The position numbers and the translations under genes are program-made. From contig NZ_PQHZ01000022.1 of NCBI RefSeq assembly GCF_003385185.1, positions 41,084 through 105,083 on the forward strand: a stretch of 64,000 nucleotides of DNA, written 5' to 3'. The notes below the pieces were generated by a model. It did no database searches and was not told the origin of the DNA. It saw only the letters and a program-made list of their open reading frames with translations. Source of the DNA: Amycolatopsis palatopharyngis (GTDB lineage Bacteria; Actinomycetota; Actinomycetes; Mycobacteriales; Pseudonocardiaceae). This document shows positions 42,706-52,186 of this stretch, piece by piece (position 1 is the stretch's first letter; the number at the start of each line of letters is the position of its first letter).

Positions 42706-43058
42706 GTTCGCCTCCCTGCTCGCACGCCTGCCGATCCCGGCAGTGTAGCAAGTGTGTGGAACTTTGCGTATCACTAACTTTGCGGCTCGGCATACGGACC
42801 CAACTATTCGCCAAATTCACGCGAATCGAGTTCGGTGAAATTGTGGTTACTGCGCGATTCGGAGTATCGGCGGTGAATTCCGGTGAAAAGGTGCCATCGG
42901 AACATGGTCGAGGCGGCTGCGGTAGAGCTAGTGTCGCACTTGCCATGCGGGCAGGCGGGCTCCGGCCGAAGCCCAGTGGACCGCATTGTGCACGACCTTC
43001 CGATTTCCGTTTGTTTTTGTGACAGCGAAGGCGAATCGCATTCTTCGAGAGGACATTC
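42706..43058. other. Intergenic region between divergent lipid-reductase and secreted-hydrolase genes
   Basis: This 353-base gap carries the promoters of both divergent genes. The dyad TGCCGATCCCGGCA lies at 42729-42742 close to the reductase start. The rest is AT-richer than the surroundings and has no convincing frame, riboswitch or terminator. GAGAGG at 43046-43051 is the ribosome site of the downstream gene. Confidence 0.5.
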
Positions 43059-44822
43059 ATGTCTCGTTCCCTGCGAAAGAACTCCATGGCGCTCGTTTCT
43101 GCCGCCGCTGTGGCGAGTGGCCTCCTGATGGGTACGGAGGCCGCCGTCGCCGCGCAGCCCCAGGGTGATCGCACCGTCGACTATCGGGGGTACTCGGTGC
43201 GGCTGCCCGCGGGCTGGTCGGTGGTGGACCTGGCAGCGAGCCCCGGAACCTGTGTCCGGTTCGACAGCCCGACGGTCTACCTCGGCCGCCCCGGCGACCA
43301 GTCCGGCTGCGCCGGAGCCACGGTCGGCAGGGCCGCGAGCCTGCTCCTGCAACCGCTTGACGCCTCCGCGCTCGCGGCCGCTGAGGGCGCGCCCGTGCGG
43401 ACCGAACCGGGCAGTGCGCTGCCGCCAGACGCGGAACTGGATCCCGGCCGGCCCAGCTGGCGCGACGGCAGCTTCGAACTCGCCGTCGACGACGCCGGTG
43501 TACTCGCGACGGCGGTCCACAACGGAACCGACGCCGCCGGGGTCGTCGCGGTGCTGAGATCCGCGGTCCTCACCGATGGCGCGCGCCCCTCCGCGATGCG
43601 AGTTCCGCAGGCGGCCGGGGACGTCGACGCGGCGGCGGTCACCGCCCAGCCTGGCACGTACAAGGGCAAGGGGTTCGACGCCTGCGCCGCGCCGTCGAGT
43701 TCGGCGATGGACGCCTGGCTGTCATCCTCCTACCGGGCGATCGGCGTCTACACCAGCGGCAGCAGCAGGGCCTGTGGTCAGGGCAACCTGACCGCGAGCT
43801 GGGTCAGCAGGCAGGTCTCCAAGGGGTGGAAGCTGACGCCGATCCACGTCGGCCCGCAAGCACCCTGCACCGACTACCGGTCCCGGTTCTCCTCGACCCC
43901 CGCCACCGCGAAGCAGCAGGGGGTCGAGCAGGCGAACATCGCGGTGGAAGCGGCGAAACGCTTGGGACTGCCCGGCGGTAGCGCCATCTACCTGGACATC
44001 GAGGCATACTCGCGAGGTGGGAGCTGTAGCGCCGCGGTGCTCTCGCACACCTCCGGCTGGACCGAACGACTACACCAGCACGGCTACCTCTCCGGCTTCT
44101 ACTCCAGCGGGGCCTCCGGCATCAACGATATGAACAACCATCACGGCAGCACCAACTACACATTGCCGGATCACCTCTGGGGAGCCTGGTGGAACGGTAA
44201 GGCCGACACCGACTTCGGGCCGTACCTCGGCGCCGGGAAATGGGCGCAGGGTCAGCGGATCAAGCAGTACGCCGGTGAGGTCACCGAAACTCACGGTGGC
44301 GTGCGGATCAACATCGACCGCAATTACCTCGATGTCAAAGCGGGTACTCCACCCGAGCCCACTGTTTGTGCCACCGCGCGCCTGAGCTTCGCCAGCTATC
44401 CCGCGCTCGGCGCGGGAGCCGAGAACACGGCGGTCACCGCTGCGCAGTGCCTGCTGCGGGCCAACGGCCACGACACCGGTGGCGAGCAGCCGAGCGGCAT
44501 CATGGACGAGTCCACAATGGCCGCTGTGAAGGCGTTCCAGACCAAGGTCGGGCTCCGGGCGGCAGGCACCGTGGACGCGCGGACGTGGACCGCGCTGCTC
44601 TCGGCGGGCAGTACCCCGATGCTGAACTCCGGCGATTCCGGGACCGCCGTGTCCCGGCTACAGCGCGCGCTCAACGCCGCGACCTCGGCAAAGCTCGCCG
44701 TCGACGGCCAGTTCGGTCCGAACACCACGAGTGCGGTACGGACGTACCAGTCGTCCCGTGGACTCGGTGTCGACGGCATCGTGGGGCCGAACACCTGGGC
44801 AGCGTTGCAGGCAGGCAGATGA
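43059..44822 (+). CDS. Secreted DUF1906 glycoside-hydrolase-like protein with two peptidoglycan-binding domains
   Basis: The 587-residue protein starts with a signal peptide (about residues 1-31, ending AVAAQP). A DUF1906 (Rv2525c-like) TIM-barrel spans about residues 205-425 (GKGFDACAAPSSSAMDAWLS, YLDIEAYSRG, YLSGFYSSGA, WWNGKADTDFGP). Two peptidoglycan-binding type 1 domains follow (about residues 440-505, 520-585). It probably acts on or scans the cell wall. ATG 43059 follows GAGAGG. It stands alone, divergent from the reductase. Confidence 0.86.
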   Translation: MSRSLRKNSMALVSAAAVASGLLMGTEAAVAAQPQGDRTVDYRGYSVRLPAGWSVVDLAASPGTCVRFDSPTVYLGRPGDQSGCAGATVGRAASLLLQPLDASALAAAEGAPVRTEPGSALPPDAELDPGRPSWRDGSFELAVDDAGVLATAVHNGTDAAGVVAVLRSAVLTDGARPSAMRVPQAAGDVDAAAVTAQPGTYKGKGFDACAAPSSSAMDAWLSSSYRAIGVYTSGSSRACGQGNLTASWVSRQVSKGWKLTPIHVGPQAPCTDYRSRFSSTPATAKQQGVEQANIAVEAAKRLGLPGGSAIYLDIEAYSRGGSCSAAVLSHTSGWTERLHQHGYLSGFYSSGASGINDMNNHHGSTNYTLPDHLWGAWWNGKADTDFGPYLGAGKWAQGQRIKQYAGEVTETHGGVRINIDRNYLDVKAGTPPEPTVCATARLSFASYPALGAGAENTAVTAAQCLLRANGHDTGGEQPSGIMDESTMAAVKAFQTKVGLRAAGTVDARTWTALLSAGSTPMLNSGDSGTAVSRLQRALNAATSAKLAVDGQFGPNTTSAVRTYQSSRGLGVDGIVGPNTWAALQAGR

Positions 44823-44927
44823 GCGGACAGGCCTGGCGAGCTGTGAACTGCTGTCGGCACGGTTACTGACCGGCATATCTCCAGTCGGGGATACCGCGAA
44901 CGGTGACCGGTATGCGATGGTTGGCGC

Positions 44928-46100
44928 GTGGCTGCCGAGCAGCGCGTCGCAATGGAGCGGGCCGTCGAGCGGAGCGAAGTGCTCGACGGTCTCCTTCGCG
45001 AGCGCGACGACCTGCTCGCGGTGCTCGACCGGGTGGTCGCACTGCAAGGCACGGCGCAACTGATTCGCGACACCCTCGGCACCCATTCCGGCTTCGTGGC
45101 CGATCTGGACGGGCCGGGGGAGGCGGTGATCCGGTGGCTGAGCGGTAACCGGACCGGCAACCTGCAGAACCTGCGCGTTCCCGTCGGCCAGGGGGTCGGC
45201 GGCAGGGTACTGGCGCTGGGCAAACCGGCCAGGGTCAGCGACTACGTCAGCTCACCGACGATCACTCACCAGTTCGACGCACAGGTCAGGGGAGAGGGAC
45301 TCGCGGCGATGGTGGCCGTGCCGATCCTCGACCGGCAGGGCGGGAAGCCGGAGACCGTCGCGATCGCCTACGCGGCCCTGCGCGAGTCCGGCGAGTTCGG
45401 TGACGCGGCCGTACACGATCTCGAGGCAATCGCCGATCGGGCGGCCACCGCGCTGCGACTCGCCAGTGCGGCAGAGAACACAAGGGACAACGCGGTTTCC
45501 GCGGAGCGCCAGCGAATGCAGAGTGCATTGCACGACTCGGTCGGCGCACTGCTGTTCTCCATCGGCGTCCAGGTTCGCGACCTTCATCAGTCCATTCAGG
45601 ACAATCCGATGCTCGACCTACGTCTGCGCAGACTGGAATCCGACGTGTCCGCCGCGTCCAGTGCCCTGCGGGAGGCATTGCTCGCGTTGTCCGAGACGAG
45701 CCCGGAACGGGCGTTGCCGGTGGAACTCGCCGAACACGCGCGGTCGTTCGAGGCTCGCTGTGGCGTTCCCGCCCGCTTCGTGCAACTGGCCTCGGTTCCG
45801 CCGATGGACGCCGAACGCACCGCGATGCTGGTAGCCGTCGCCCGGGAGGGCCTGCTGAACGTGGAGAAACACGCGTCCGCGGTTTCCGTTGTCGTGAGCA
45901 TGGGACCGTGTGACGACGGGGTCCAGGTCGTGGTGGCCGATGACGGCACCGGCGAGCAGGCCGAGGCGGGAGAAGGTACGGGCATGGGAGTGCGTTCACT
46001 GGCCGAACGGGCCGCGCGGCTGGGTGGCCACGTGAGCCTGGTGCGCGACGACGACGGCGGTTGCACCCTGCGCGCCTGGCTACCACTGCCACGCCGATGA
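44928..46100 (+). CDS. Sensor histidine kinase with GAF domain (NarL-type)
   Basis: The 390-residue cytosolic kinase has an N-terminal coiled coil, a GAF domain (about residues 40-190, LRVPVGQGVGGRVLALGKPA), a HisKA_3 dimerisation domain with phospho-His near residue 202 (MQSALHDSVGALLFSIG), and an HATPase domain (VADDGTGEQAE, GMGVRSLAERAA). No membrane helix exists, so the signal is internal or redox/ligand-based. GTG 44928 is the start. The stop overlaps the response regulator ATG by four bases. Confidence 0.86.
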   Translation: MAAEQRVAMERAVERSEVLDGLLRERDDLLAVLDRVVALQGTAQLIRDTLGTHSGFVADLDGPGEAVIRWLSGNRTGNLQNLRVPVGQGVGGRVLALGKPARVSDYVSSPTITHQFDAQVRGEGLAAMVAVPILDRQGGKPETVAIAYAALRESGEFGDAAVHDLEAIADRAATALRLASAAENTRDNAVSAERQRMQSALHDSVGALLFSIGVQVRDLHQSIQDNPMLDLRLRRLESDVSAASSALREALLALSETSPERALPVELAEHARSFEARCGVPARFVQLASVPPMDAERTAMLVAVAREGLLNVEKHASAVSVVVSMGPCDDGVQVVVADDGTGEQAEAGEGTGMGVRSLAERAARLGGHVSLVRDDDGGCTLRAWLPLPRR

Positions 46101-46717
46101 CGGCCACGGTGATGGTGGTCGACGACCATCCGGTCGTCCGGGACGGGGTCACCCTGTTGCTGCGGTCGGACCCGACGTTCACGGTGGTCGGATCCGCGGA
46201 ATCCGGTCGTGCGGCGATCACGCGGATCGGCGAGCTGCTGCCCGACCTCGTGCTGCTCGATCTGCGGCTGCCGGACATGCTCGCGCCGGAGGTGATCGCC
46301 GGGCTCCGGCACGTGTACGCACCGGCTCGAATCGTCGTTTTCACCGCCCACGGAGATCACCAGGGGGTCATCGCGGCGCTGGAGGCCGGGGCGAACGGCT
46401 GCCTGCTCAAAGACGTCGCCGGCACCGACCTGATCTCCGGTCTGCGCCGGGTGTTACGCGGCGAACGGGTGGTCGACCCGCGCATCCTGCCCGATGCGGG
46501 ACAGCGTTCCGACGCGCTCGCCCGCAGTGGCCTGACCCGGCGTGAGTACGAGGTGATCCGGCTCGCCGCGCAGGGCAGGACGAATCCGGAGATCGCCGAG
46601 GCGACCGGGCTCACCCGCAATACCGTGAAGACGTATCTGCAGTCGGCCCTGCACAAACTCGGTGCCCGCAATCGGGTGGAGGCGATCGGAAAGGCCAGCG
46701 AGGCAGGGCTGCTGTAA
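46097..46717 (+). CDS. NarL/LuxR family response regulator
   Basis: The 206-residue protein has a receiver domain (acidic pair near residues 9-10, phosphoacceptor Asp55 in LVLLDLRLPD, Thr in VFTAHGD, Lys in CLLKDVAG) and a C-terminal LuxR helix-turn-helix (TRREYEVIRLAAQGRTNPEI). It is translationally coupled to the kinase (ATGA). Its nearest target is the Liv-type transporter operon 295 bases downstream; that link is inferred only from order. Confidence 0.88.
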   Translation: MTATVMVVDDHPVVRDGVTLLLRSDPTFTVVGSAESGRAAITRIGELLPDLVLLDLRLPDMLAPEVIAGLRHVYAPARIVVFTAHGDHQGVIAALEAGANGCLLKDVAGTDLISGLRRVLRGERVVDPRILPDAGQRSDALARSGLTRREYEVIRLAAQGRTNPEIAEATGLTRNTVKTYLQSALHKLGARNRVEAIGKASEAGLL

Positions 46718-46971
46718 CTCGCGAAACTCCACTGACAGCCGAGGCGGACCAGCTTGCTGAGCGCCCCGCTGTTCCGGGTGGCGAGCAGGTGCCGGGCTGC
46801 TCTGCCACGTTCGGTGTGCAACGTGTCTACCCAGACTGATTCTGGTGTCACGTCCACCTAACCATCGCGCTTACCTCTCCAATTGGGGGTGTCCGTTTCG
46901 CGGCGGGCAGCTCAGGATTGCCGCCACTGCCACAGCCAGTGACGACAGTCACACGACCGGAGGAGGCTGCG

Positions 46972-47019
46972 TTGGGCTGCTTTCGCGATGTCGCCCGGAA
47001 CTGGGACACACTGTGTTGA
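46972..47019 (+). other. Possible 15-residue leader ORF overlapping livF start
   Basis: A strong Shine-Dalgarno sequence GGAGGAGG (46959-46966) stands five bases before TTG 46972, which opens a frame of 15 residues ending at TGA 47017-47019. That stop overlaps the livF start at 47013. The livF start itself has only a weak site, so livF translation may depend on this leader. Not seen as a known family. Confidence 0.35.
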
Positions 47020-47825
47020 GCGTGCGAGATCTCCGGGTGCGTTATGGCCGGTCGGTCGCGGCGCTGCATGGAGTCGACCTGGACGTATCCGCCGACGGCG
47101 TGCTCGCGGTGCTCGGCAGCAACGGTGCGGGCAAGTCCACTCTGTTGCGTGCCGTTTCGGGCACTCTCCGTATGCACCGGGGAACGGTGGCCGGTGGGGA
47201 GATCCGGTACGACGACAAGCGGATCGACCGGCTGGATCCGGCGGAGATCGTCCACCTTGGAGTGGTCGGTGTGCCCGAGGGCAGGCAGATCTTCGCCCGG
47301 ATGAGCGTCGAGGAGAACCTGCGTGCGGGCGGTATCGGCGCCCGATCCGCCGAGCAGCGGACCAAGGCAAGACGCCGGGTGCACGAGCTGTTCCCGGTGC
47401 TGGCCGAGCGGGGCCGCCAGCGTGCCGGGCTGCTCTCTGGCGGTGAGCAGCAGATGCTCGCGATCGGCAGGGCGCTCATGTCCAGTCCCCGGCTGCTCCT
47501 GCTGGACGAGCCGTCGCTGGGACTCGCGCCCAAGGTGGTGGAGCGCATCGGCGCCATCATCAGGGAAATCCACGCACAGGGGACCGCGGTGGTGCTGGTC
47601 GAGCAGAACGCGGTCATGGCCTTGCGGGTGGCCGACCACGCCGTCGTGCTCGAGGTCGGCACCGTCGCGTTGGCCGGACCGGCGCACGAGCTGGCCGCCA
47701 GCGAGGACGTTCAGCGGCTGTACCTCGGTGGACACGCCGAGTCGCAGGCCGCCGCGCAGCAGGACGAGGTGCTGGCGGCAGGCAGCCGAGCTGGAAAGCG
47801 CGGATTGTCGAGGTGGGCCGGATGA
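47013..47825 (+). CDS. livF: Branched-chain amino acid-type ABC transporter ATPase (LivF)
   Basis: The 270-residue ATPase has Walker A LGSNGAGKST (about residue 35), signature LLSGGEQQMLAIGRALMSSP, and Walker B LLLLDEPSLGLAP, with VVLVEQNA in the LivF position. It energises import through LivH and LivM. GTG 47013 is the first in-frame start after the leader. The stop overlaps livG by four bases (ATGA). The C-terminal 30 residues are unusual Ala/Gln-rich. Confidence 0.87.
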   Translation: MLSVRDLRVRYGRSVAALHGVDLDVSADGVLAVLGSNGAGKSTLLRAVSGTLRMHRGTVAGGEIRYDDKRIDRLDPAEIVHLGVVGVPEGRQIFARMSVEENLRAGGIGARSAEQRTKARRRVHELFPVLAERGRQRAGLLSGGEQQMLAIGRALMSSPRLLLLDEPSLGLAPKVVERIGAIIREIHAQGTAVVLVEQNAVMALRVADHAVVLEVGTVALAGPAHELAASEDVQRLYLGGHAESQAAAQQDEVLAAGSRAGKRGLSRWAG

Positions 47826-48664
47826 CCGCGACCACCCACGTTCCCGAGCGGACGGACGTGCCAGAGCTGCGGGTGGAACACGTGACCTTGCGTTTCGGCG
47901 GCCTCTGCGCGCTCGACGACGTCTCGTTCACCGTGCGACCCGGTTCACTGCACGCGCTGATCGGACCGAACGGTGCGGGAAAGTCCAGTTGCTTCAACGT
48001 GATCAGTGGTGTCTACCGGGCCAGCGAGGGCTCGGTTCATCTCGGCGATGACGAGATCACCCACCTGCGGCCGCACAAGCTGGCGGGGCGCGGGGTCGGT
48101 CGCGCCTTCCAGAACACGGCCTTGTCCCCGGGGTCCACTGTGCTCGACAACGTGATGCTCGGCAGGTACGCGCTGACCAGCGGCGGCTTCATCGCGGCCG
48201 GACTGCGCTTGCCGTGGACCACCCGCACCGAACGCAGGCATACCGTGCGGGCGGCGGAGATCTGCGACTTCCTCGGTATCGGCGGGGTGCTGCACACTCC
48301 GGTAGGGGCACTGCCCTACGGCGAGGCCAAGCGGGTGGACATCGCCCGTGCGCTGGCTGTGGAACCGACACTGTTGCTGCTGGACGAGCCCGCCGCCGGG
48401 ATGAATGCCGTGGAGACCGCGGAGCTCGCCGCGACGATCACCGAGATCCGGGAGGAACTCGGGATCTCCATCCTGCTGGTCGAGCACGACATGGGACTCG
48501 TGATGGGCATCGCCGACCGGGTCACGGTGCTCGACTTCGGACAGTGCATCGCGGACGGCCCACCGGCGCAGGTGCAGGCGGATCCGAACGTGATCAGGGC
48601 CTATCTGGGCACGGGGTCCGAGAACGACACCGAAGCCGAGAACGCAGCCGAGGAGAACGTGTGA
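47822..48664 (+). CDS. livG: Branched-chain amino acid-type ABC transporter ATPase (LivG)
   Basis: The 280-residue ATPase has Walker A IGPNGAGKSS, a degenerate signature LPYGEAKRVDIARALAVEP, and Walker B LLLLDEPAAGMN, which is the LivG pattern. It overlaps livF and, by a GTGA, livH. Together LivF and LivG form the heterodimeric motor. The substrate is unknown: amino acids, amides or urea all occur in this family. Confidence 0.88.
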   Translation: MTATTHVPERTDVPELRVEHVTLRFGGLCALDDVSFTVRPGSLHALIGPNGAGKSSCFNVISGVYRASEGSVHLGDDEITHLRPHKLAGRGVGRAFQNTALSPGSTVLDNVMLGRYALTSGGFIAAGLRLPWTTRTERRHTVRAAEICDFLGIGGVLHTPVGALPYGEAKRVDIARALAVEPTLLLLDEPAAGMNAVETAELAATITEIREELGISILLVEHDMGLVMGIADRVTVLDFGQCIADGPPAQVQADPNVIRAYLGTGSENDTEAENAAEENV

Positions 48665-49539
48665 ACACCTTTCTGCAACTCGTGATGAACGGTCTGGGCA
48701 AGGGTGCGGTTTTCGCGCTACTGGCCCTCGGGTTCGTAATGATCTTCAAGGCCACCGAAGTGATCAACTTCGCGCACGGCTCACTTGTGCTCTTCGGCGG
48801 CTACATCGTCGTGGCCACCAGGGATGCGCTGGGCTGGGCCGGTGCGGCCGTGGTCGGGGTGATCAGCGCGGGTCTGCTGGCACTGGCGGTCGAGCGCCTG
48901 CTGCTGTCGCGGTCGAAACTCGCCGATCACAACAGTCTCGCGCTGCTCACCATCGGTGTCGACGTGATCATCACCGAGGAGATCGTCCGACGGCTCGGTG
49001 TGAGCCTGCCGTTCATCGGGGACGCGTGGGACGCGAAGCCCTTCCAGATCGGCGAGATCACCCTTTTCCGCACCCACCTCGTGGCGCTGCTGGTCGCTAC
49101 CGTGCTGATCACGGCCTTCTATCTGGCCTTCCGGTTCTCCAACTGGGGGGTCGCCATGCGGGCGCAGGCGGAGAACCGGGAGGCCGCGGCGTTGATGGGC
49201 ATCAGGTCCTCCAGGGTGACCGCGACCGCCTGGCTGGTGGCGGGGTTGCTCGCCGGGGTCGCGGTGCTGTTCATCGCCACCCAGGACTTCTCCGGTGCGG
49301 GCCTGTCCAGAGGCACGCACTCCATAGCGCTTGCGGCGTTCCCCGCGGCGATCCTCGGCGGGCTGGACTCGACGGTGGGAGCCGTGGTCGGTGGTCTCGT
49401 CGTCGGGCTGGTGGAGGCGCTCTCGGCCGAGTACATCTCCTTCGACTTCTCCAAGAGTGCGGTCTTCCTGGTGATGCTGGTGGTGCTCGTCGTCCGGCCC
49501 TCCGGACTGTTCGGAACGAGGGAGACCACACGTGTCTGA
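48661..49539 (+). CDS. livH: Branched-chain amino acid-type ABC permease (LivH)
   Basis: The 292-residue permease starts NTFLQLVMNGLGKGAVFALL and contains the EENREAAALMGI-like cytoplasmic loop (AQAENREAAALMGI), which contacts the ATPase. About eight transmembrane helices are predicted. GTG 48661 overlaps the livG stop (GTGA). Confidence 0.87.
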   Translation: MNTFLQLVMNGLGKGAVFALLALGFVMIFKATEVINFAHGSLVLFGGYIVVATRDALGWAGAAVVGVISAGLLALAVERLLLSRSKLADHNSLALLTIGVDVIITEEIVRRLGVSLPFIGDAWDAKPFQIGEITLFRTHLVALLVATVLITAFYLAFRFSNWGVAMRAQAENREAAALMGIRSSRVTATAWLVAGLLAGVAVLFIATQDFSGAGLSRGTHSIALAAFPAAILGGLDSTVGAVVGGLVVGLVEALSAEYISFDFSKSAVFLVMLVVLVVRPSGLFGTRETTRV

Positions 49540-50680
49540 GACAGCGGTGAAAAGTCTGCCTCCGGTCGCTCCACCGGCCGTCACCGACCTGTTGCGGCGC
49601 AAGGATCCGCTGCGGTTGGTGCGAATTGTGCTCTGGCTGGCGTTGCTGGTCGTGCTGCTGGCGATGCCGCTCTACCTGGAGACGGCCTGGCTCAAGGCGG
49701 GCCAGTACATGATGATCGGCGGGGTCGGTGCGATCGGGCTGACGATGCTCATCGGCCAGGCAGGACAGCTGTCGCTCGCGCACGCCTTCTTCTTGCTCGC
49801 CGGGGCGACGTCCTACACTGTCCTTTCGGGACCAACTGACGACCCGGAACTGGTCGGTTTCGGTCTGGATCCCGGGCTTTCGCTCGTCGGCGCGGTCGCG
49901 ATCAGCACGCTGCTCGGTGTCGCTTTCGCGCCGGTGGCAGGCAGGCTGCGGGGAATCTATCTCGGTGTCGCCTCGCTGGCGCTCGTCTTCCTCGGGCTCT
50001 ACATCGGACAGGCGGCGTCCTCGCTGACCGGTGGAACCTCCACCGGGCGCACCCCGGCCACCTTCGAGCTGTTCGGCTTCCCGTTCTCGAGTGGCGGCCC
50101 CGAGTTCGAAATCGCCGGTGTGCCGATTCGCGCCGCGGAACGCACCTGGTACCTCTTCCTCGCACTCACCGCGATCGCCTTCGTGCTGGCGCAGGGCGCA
50201 CTCCGGAGCCGAGTTGGTCGTTCCTGGCGCGCGGTGCGGGACAACGAGGCCGCGGCCGCGGTCATGGGTGTGAGTGTGACCAGGGCCAAAGCGGGCGCGT
50301 TCGCGGTGTCTTCGGCGTACGCGGGTCTGGCCGGGGTGATGACCGTGCTCTGGTTCGACATCCTCAAACCCGACGAGAGCGAGTTCGGCACCTACGGCAT
50401 CAACGTGTCGATCGCGTTCCTGGCAATGGTGATCATCGGCGGTCTCGGCTCGGTGCCGGGTGCGCTGGTTGGCGCATTGCTGGTGAACGGACTCCCGCAA
50501 GTGCTCTCGCTCTATTCGGCCGACCTCGGTTGGTTCACCGGCACCGGCGACGGCGCCATCACTCCGATTCTGGTCAGCTCCTTCGTCTACGGCGCGGCGA
50601 TCATCCTCGTCGTGTTGTTCGAACCCGGCGGACTCGCGGCGATCGGCCGCAGGATCACGGGCCGTCTCAGTAAGCCATGA
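49532..50680 (+). CDS. livM: Branched-chain amino acid-type ABC permease (LivM)
   Basis: The 382-residue permease has about ten helices and the LivM loop WRAVRDNEAAAAVMGVSV, the ATPase-contact motif. GTG 49532 overlaps livH by eight bases. It completes the membrane channel. An N-terminal cytoplasmic extension of about 30 residues is present. Confidence 0.88.
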   Translation: MSETAVKSLPPVAPPAVTDLLRRKDPLRLVRIVLWLALLVVLLAMPLYLETAWLKAGQYMMIGGVGAIGLTMLIGQAGQLSLAHAFFLLAGATSYTVLSGPTDDPELVGFGLDPGLSLVGAVAISTLLGVAFAPVAGRLRGIYLGVASLALVFLGLYIGQAASSLTGGTSTGRTPATFELFGFPFSSGGPEFEIAGVPIRAAERTWYLFLALTAIAFVLAQGALRSRVGRSWRAVRDNEAAAAVMGVSVTRAKAGAFAVSSAYAGLAGVMTVLWFDILKPDESEFGTYGINVSIAFLAMVIIGGLGSVPGALVGALLVNGLPQVLSLYSADLGWFTGTGDGAITPILVSSFVYGAAIILVVLFEPGGLAAIGRRITGRLSKP

Positions 50681-50694
50681 AAGAGAGGACAAGC

Positions 50695-51942
50695 ATGAAG
50701 CGATCACTCGCCGTGGTGTGTGCCGCCGCACTCGTACTGACAGCCTGTGGCACCAAGGGTGGAGACTCCGGTGGCGGGGGGACAGACGAATCCGGGGTCA
50801 AGACCGGCGCCGGGGTCACCGACTCGACGATCACGCTCGGCGTGATGACCGACAAGACGGGCGTGTTCAAGAACCTCGGGCTCGGGATCACGCAGGGCAA
50901 CGAGCTTTGGGTGAAGGACGTCAACGCCGCGGGTGGCGTCTGCGGCCGGCAGGTGGCGCTGGAACAGGTCGACCACGGTTACAAGGCCGACACGGCAAAG
51001 ACGCTCTACCCGCAGATCGAGCCGAAGGTGCTCGGATTCGTGCAGTTGCTCGGTTCGCCGGTGGTGGCAGCGCTCAAGCAGAACCTGGCCGACGACGAGG
51101 CGGTGGCGGCACCCGCGTCGTGGTCGTCGGAGTTGCTGGACAACCCCTACGTGATGATCGTCGGCACCACCTACGACGTCGAGATGATCGATGGTCTCTC
51201 CTATCTTCAGGAACAGGGGATGATCGCCGACGGCGACACGGTCGGGCACATCTACATCGACGGTGAATACGGCGCGAACGGGCTGCGCGGCTCGAAGCAC
51301 TACGCGAAGCAGCACAACCTGGACCTGCGCGAGGTGAAGATCACCTCCACCGACAACGACCTGACGAACATCATCACCGGGCTCAAGGGTGACGGCGTCA
51401 AGGCGATCCTGCTGACGACGTCGCCGACGCAGACGGGATCGGCGCTGGCGGCGAACAAGGCGCTCGGGCTGAACGTGCCGGTACTCGGCAACAACCCGAC
51501 GTTCGACCCCGTGCTGCACAAGAGCCCGGCGGCCGGAGCGCTGGACAAGCTCTATGTCGTGGCGAGCAGCGTGCCGTTCTCGGCGGACATCCCGAAGGCA
51601 CAGGAGGTGGCGAAGAAGTACAAGGCGACCTACTCCGAGCCGCCGAACGCGGGTGTGCCCTACGGCTACGCGGTGGCCGAGGTTTGGGGCACGGTGCTGA
51701 ACAAGGCCTGTGAGAACAAGGACCTGACCAGGGAGGGCATCGCCGCCGCTCTCAAGCAGACCACCTCCGCCGAGACCGGTGACCTGGTCGCTCCGCTGGA
51801 CTTCTCCCAGGAAGGTGCACCCGCCACCCGGCAGGTGTACGTGGCACAGCCGGACGCCTCTGCCGAGGGCGGCATGAAGTACGTCAAGCAACTCTTCGAG
51901 GCGCCCGACGCGGCGGCCTACACCGCCCCCCACCAGAAGTAA
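50695..51942 (+). CDS. livK: Branched-chain amino acid-type solute-binding lipoprotein (LivK-like)
   Basis: The 415-residue lipoprotein (signal MKRSLAVVCAAALVLTACGT with lipobox LTAC) is a type 1 periplasmic-binding protein, with GVMTDKTGVFKNLGLGITQG near residue 50 and the family's two lobes. ATG 50695 is chosen, with GAGAGGA upstream; an earlier ATG overlapping livM would spoil the signal peptide. It binds the substrate of the transporter outside the membrane. It is the last gene of the operon. Confidence 0.87.
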   Translation: MKRSLAVVCAAALVLTACGTKGGDSGGGGTDESGVKTGAGVTDSTITLGVMTDKTGVFKNLGLGITQGNELWVKDVNAAGGVCGRQVALEQVDHGYKADTAKTLYPQIEPKVLGFVQLLGSPVVAALKQNLADDEAVAAPASWSSELLDNPYVMIVGTTYDVEMIDGLSYLQEQGMIADGDTVGHIYIDGEYGANGLRGSKHYAKQHNLDLREVKITSTDNDLTNIITGLKGDGVKAILLTTSPTQTGSALAANKALGLNVPVLGNNPTFDPVLHKSPAAGALDKLYVVASSVPFSADIPKAQEVAKKYKATYSEPPNAGVPYGYAVAEVWGTVLNKACENKDLTREGIAAALKQTTSAETGDLVAPLDFSQEGAPATRQVYVAQPDASAEGGMKYVKQLFEAPDAAAYTAPHQK

Positions 51943-51971
51943 CCCACACCCCTCACCCGCCCACACCCAGT

Positions 51972-52119
51972 TTGGGGTGTCTGCAAGTACCACCAAGCAA
52001 GATCCACTTCGTCGCTAACTGCCCCCCAACCTGGGCGCCGCAACTCCCGTCGAGCAACGCGGTTGGTAGCAGTTGACGTAGCTTTTGATCTTGCTTGGGC
52101 GTACTTGCAGACACCCCAA
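51972..52119. mobile_element. MITE-like element, copy B (148 bp)
   Basis: The ends are perfect 19-bp inverted repeats, TTGGGGTGTCTGCAAGTAC at 51972 and its complement ending at 52119, continuing into CCAAGCAAGATC-type arms. It shares terminal and subterminal sequence with copy A at 30830-31016, but the interior differs. No coding capacity. It lies in the gap after livK and before the antiporter. Confidence 0.82.
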
Positions 52120-52186
52120 CTCTGTGTGGTGGGCGGGTGGGCTTGGGGGGCGGTACGTTGTGCAGCCGGTAGGTGTTCGGCGACGC

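Noticed and set aside
42706..43058. Riboswitch (ydaO-type) upstream of the secreted wall hydrolase
   Set aside because: The conserved ydaO core sequences were not found; only weak symmetry is present.
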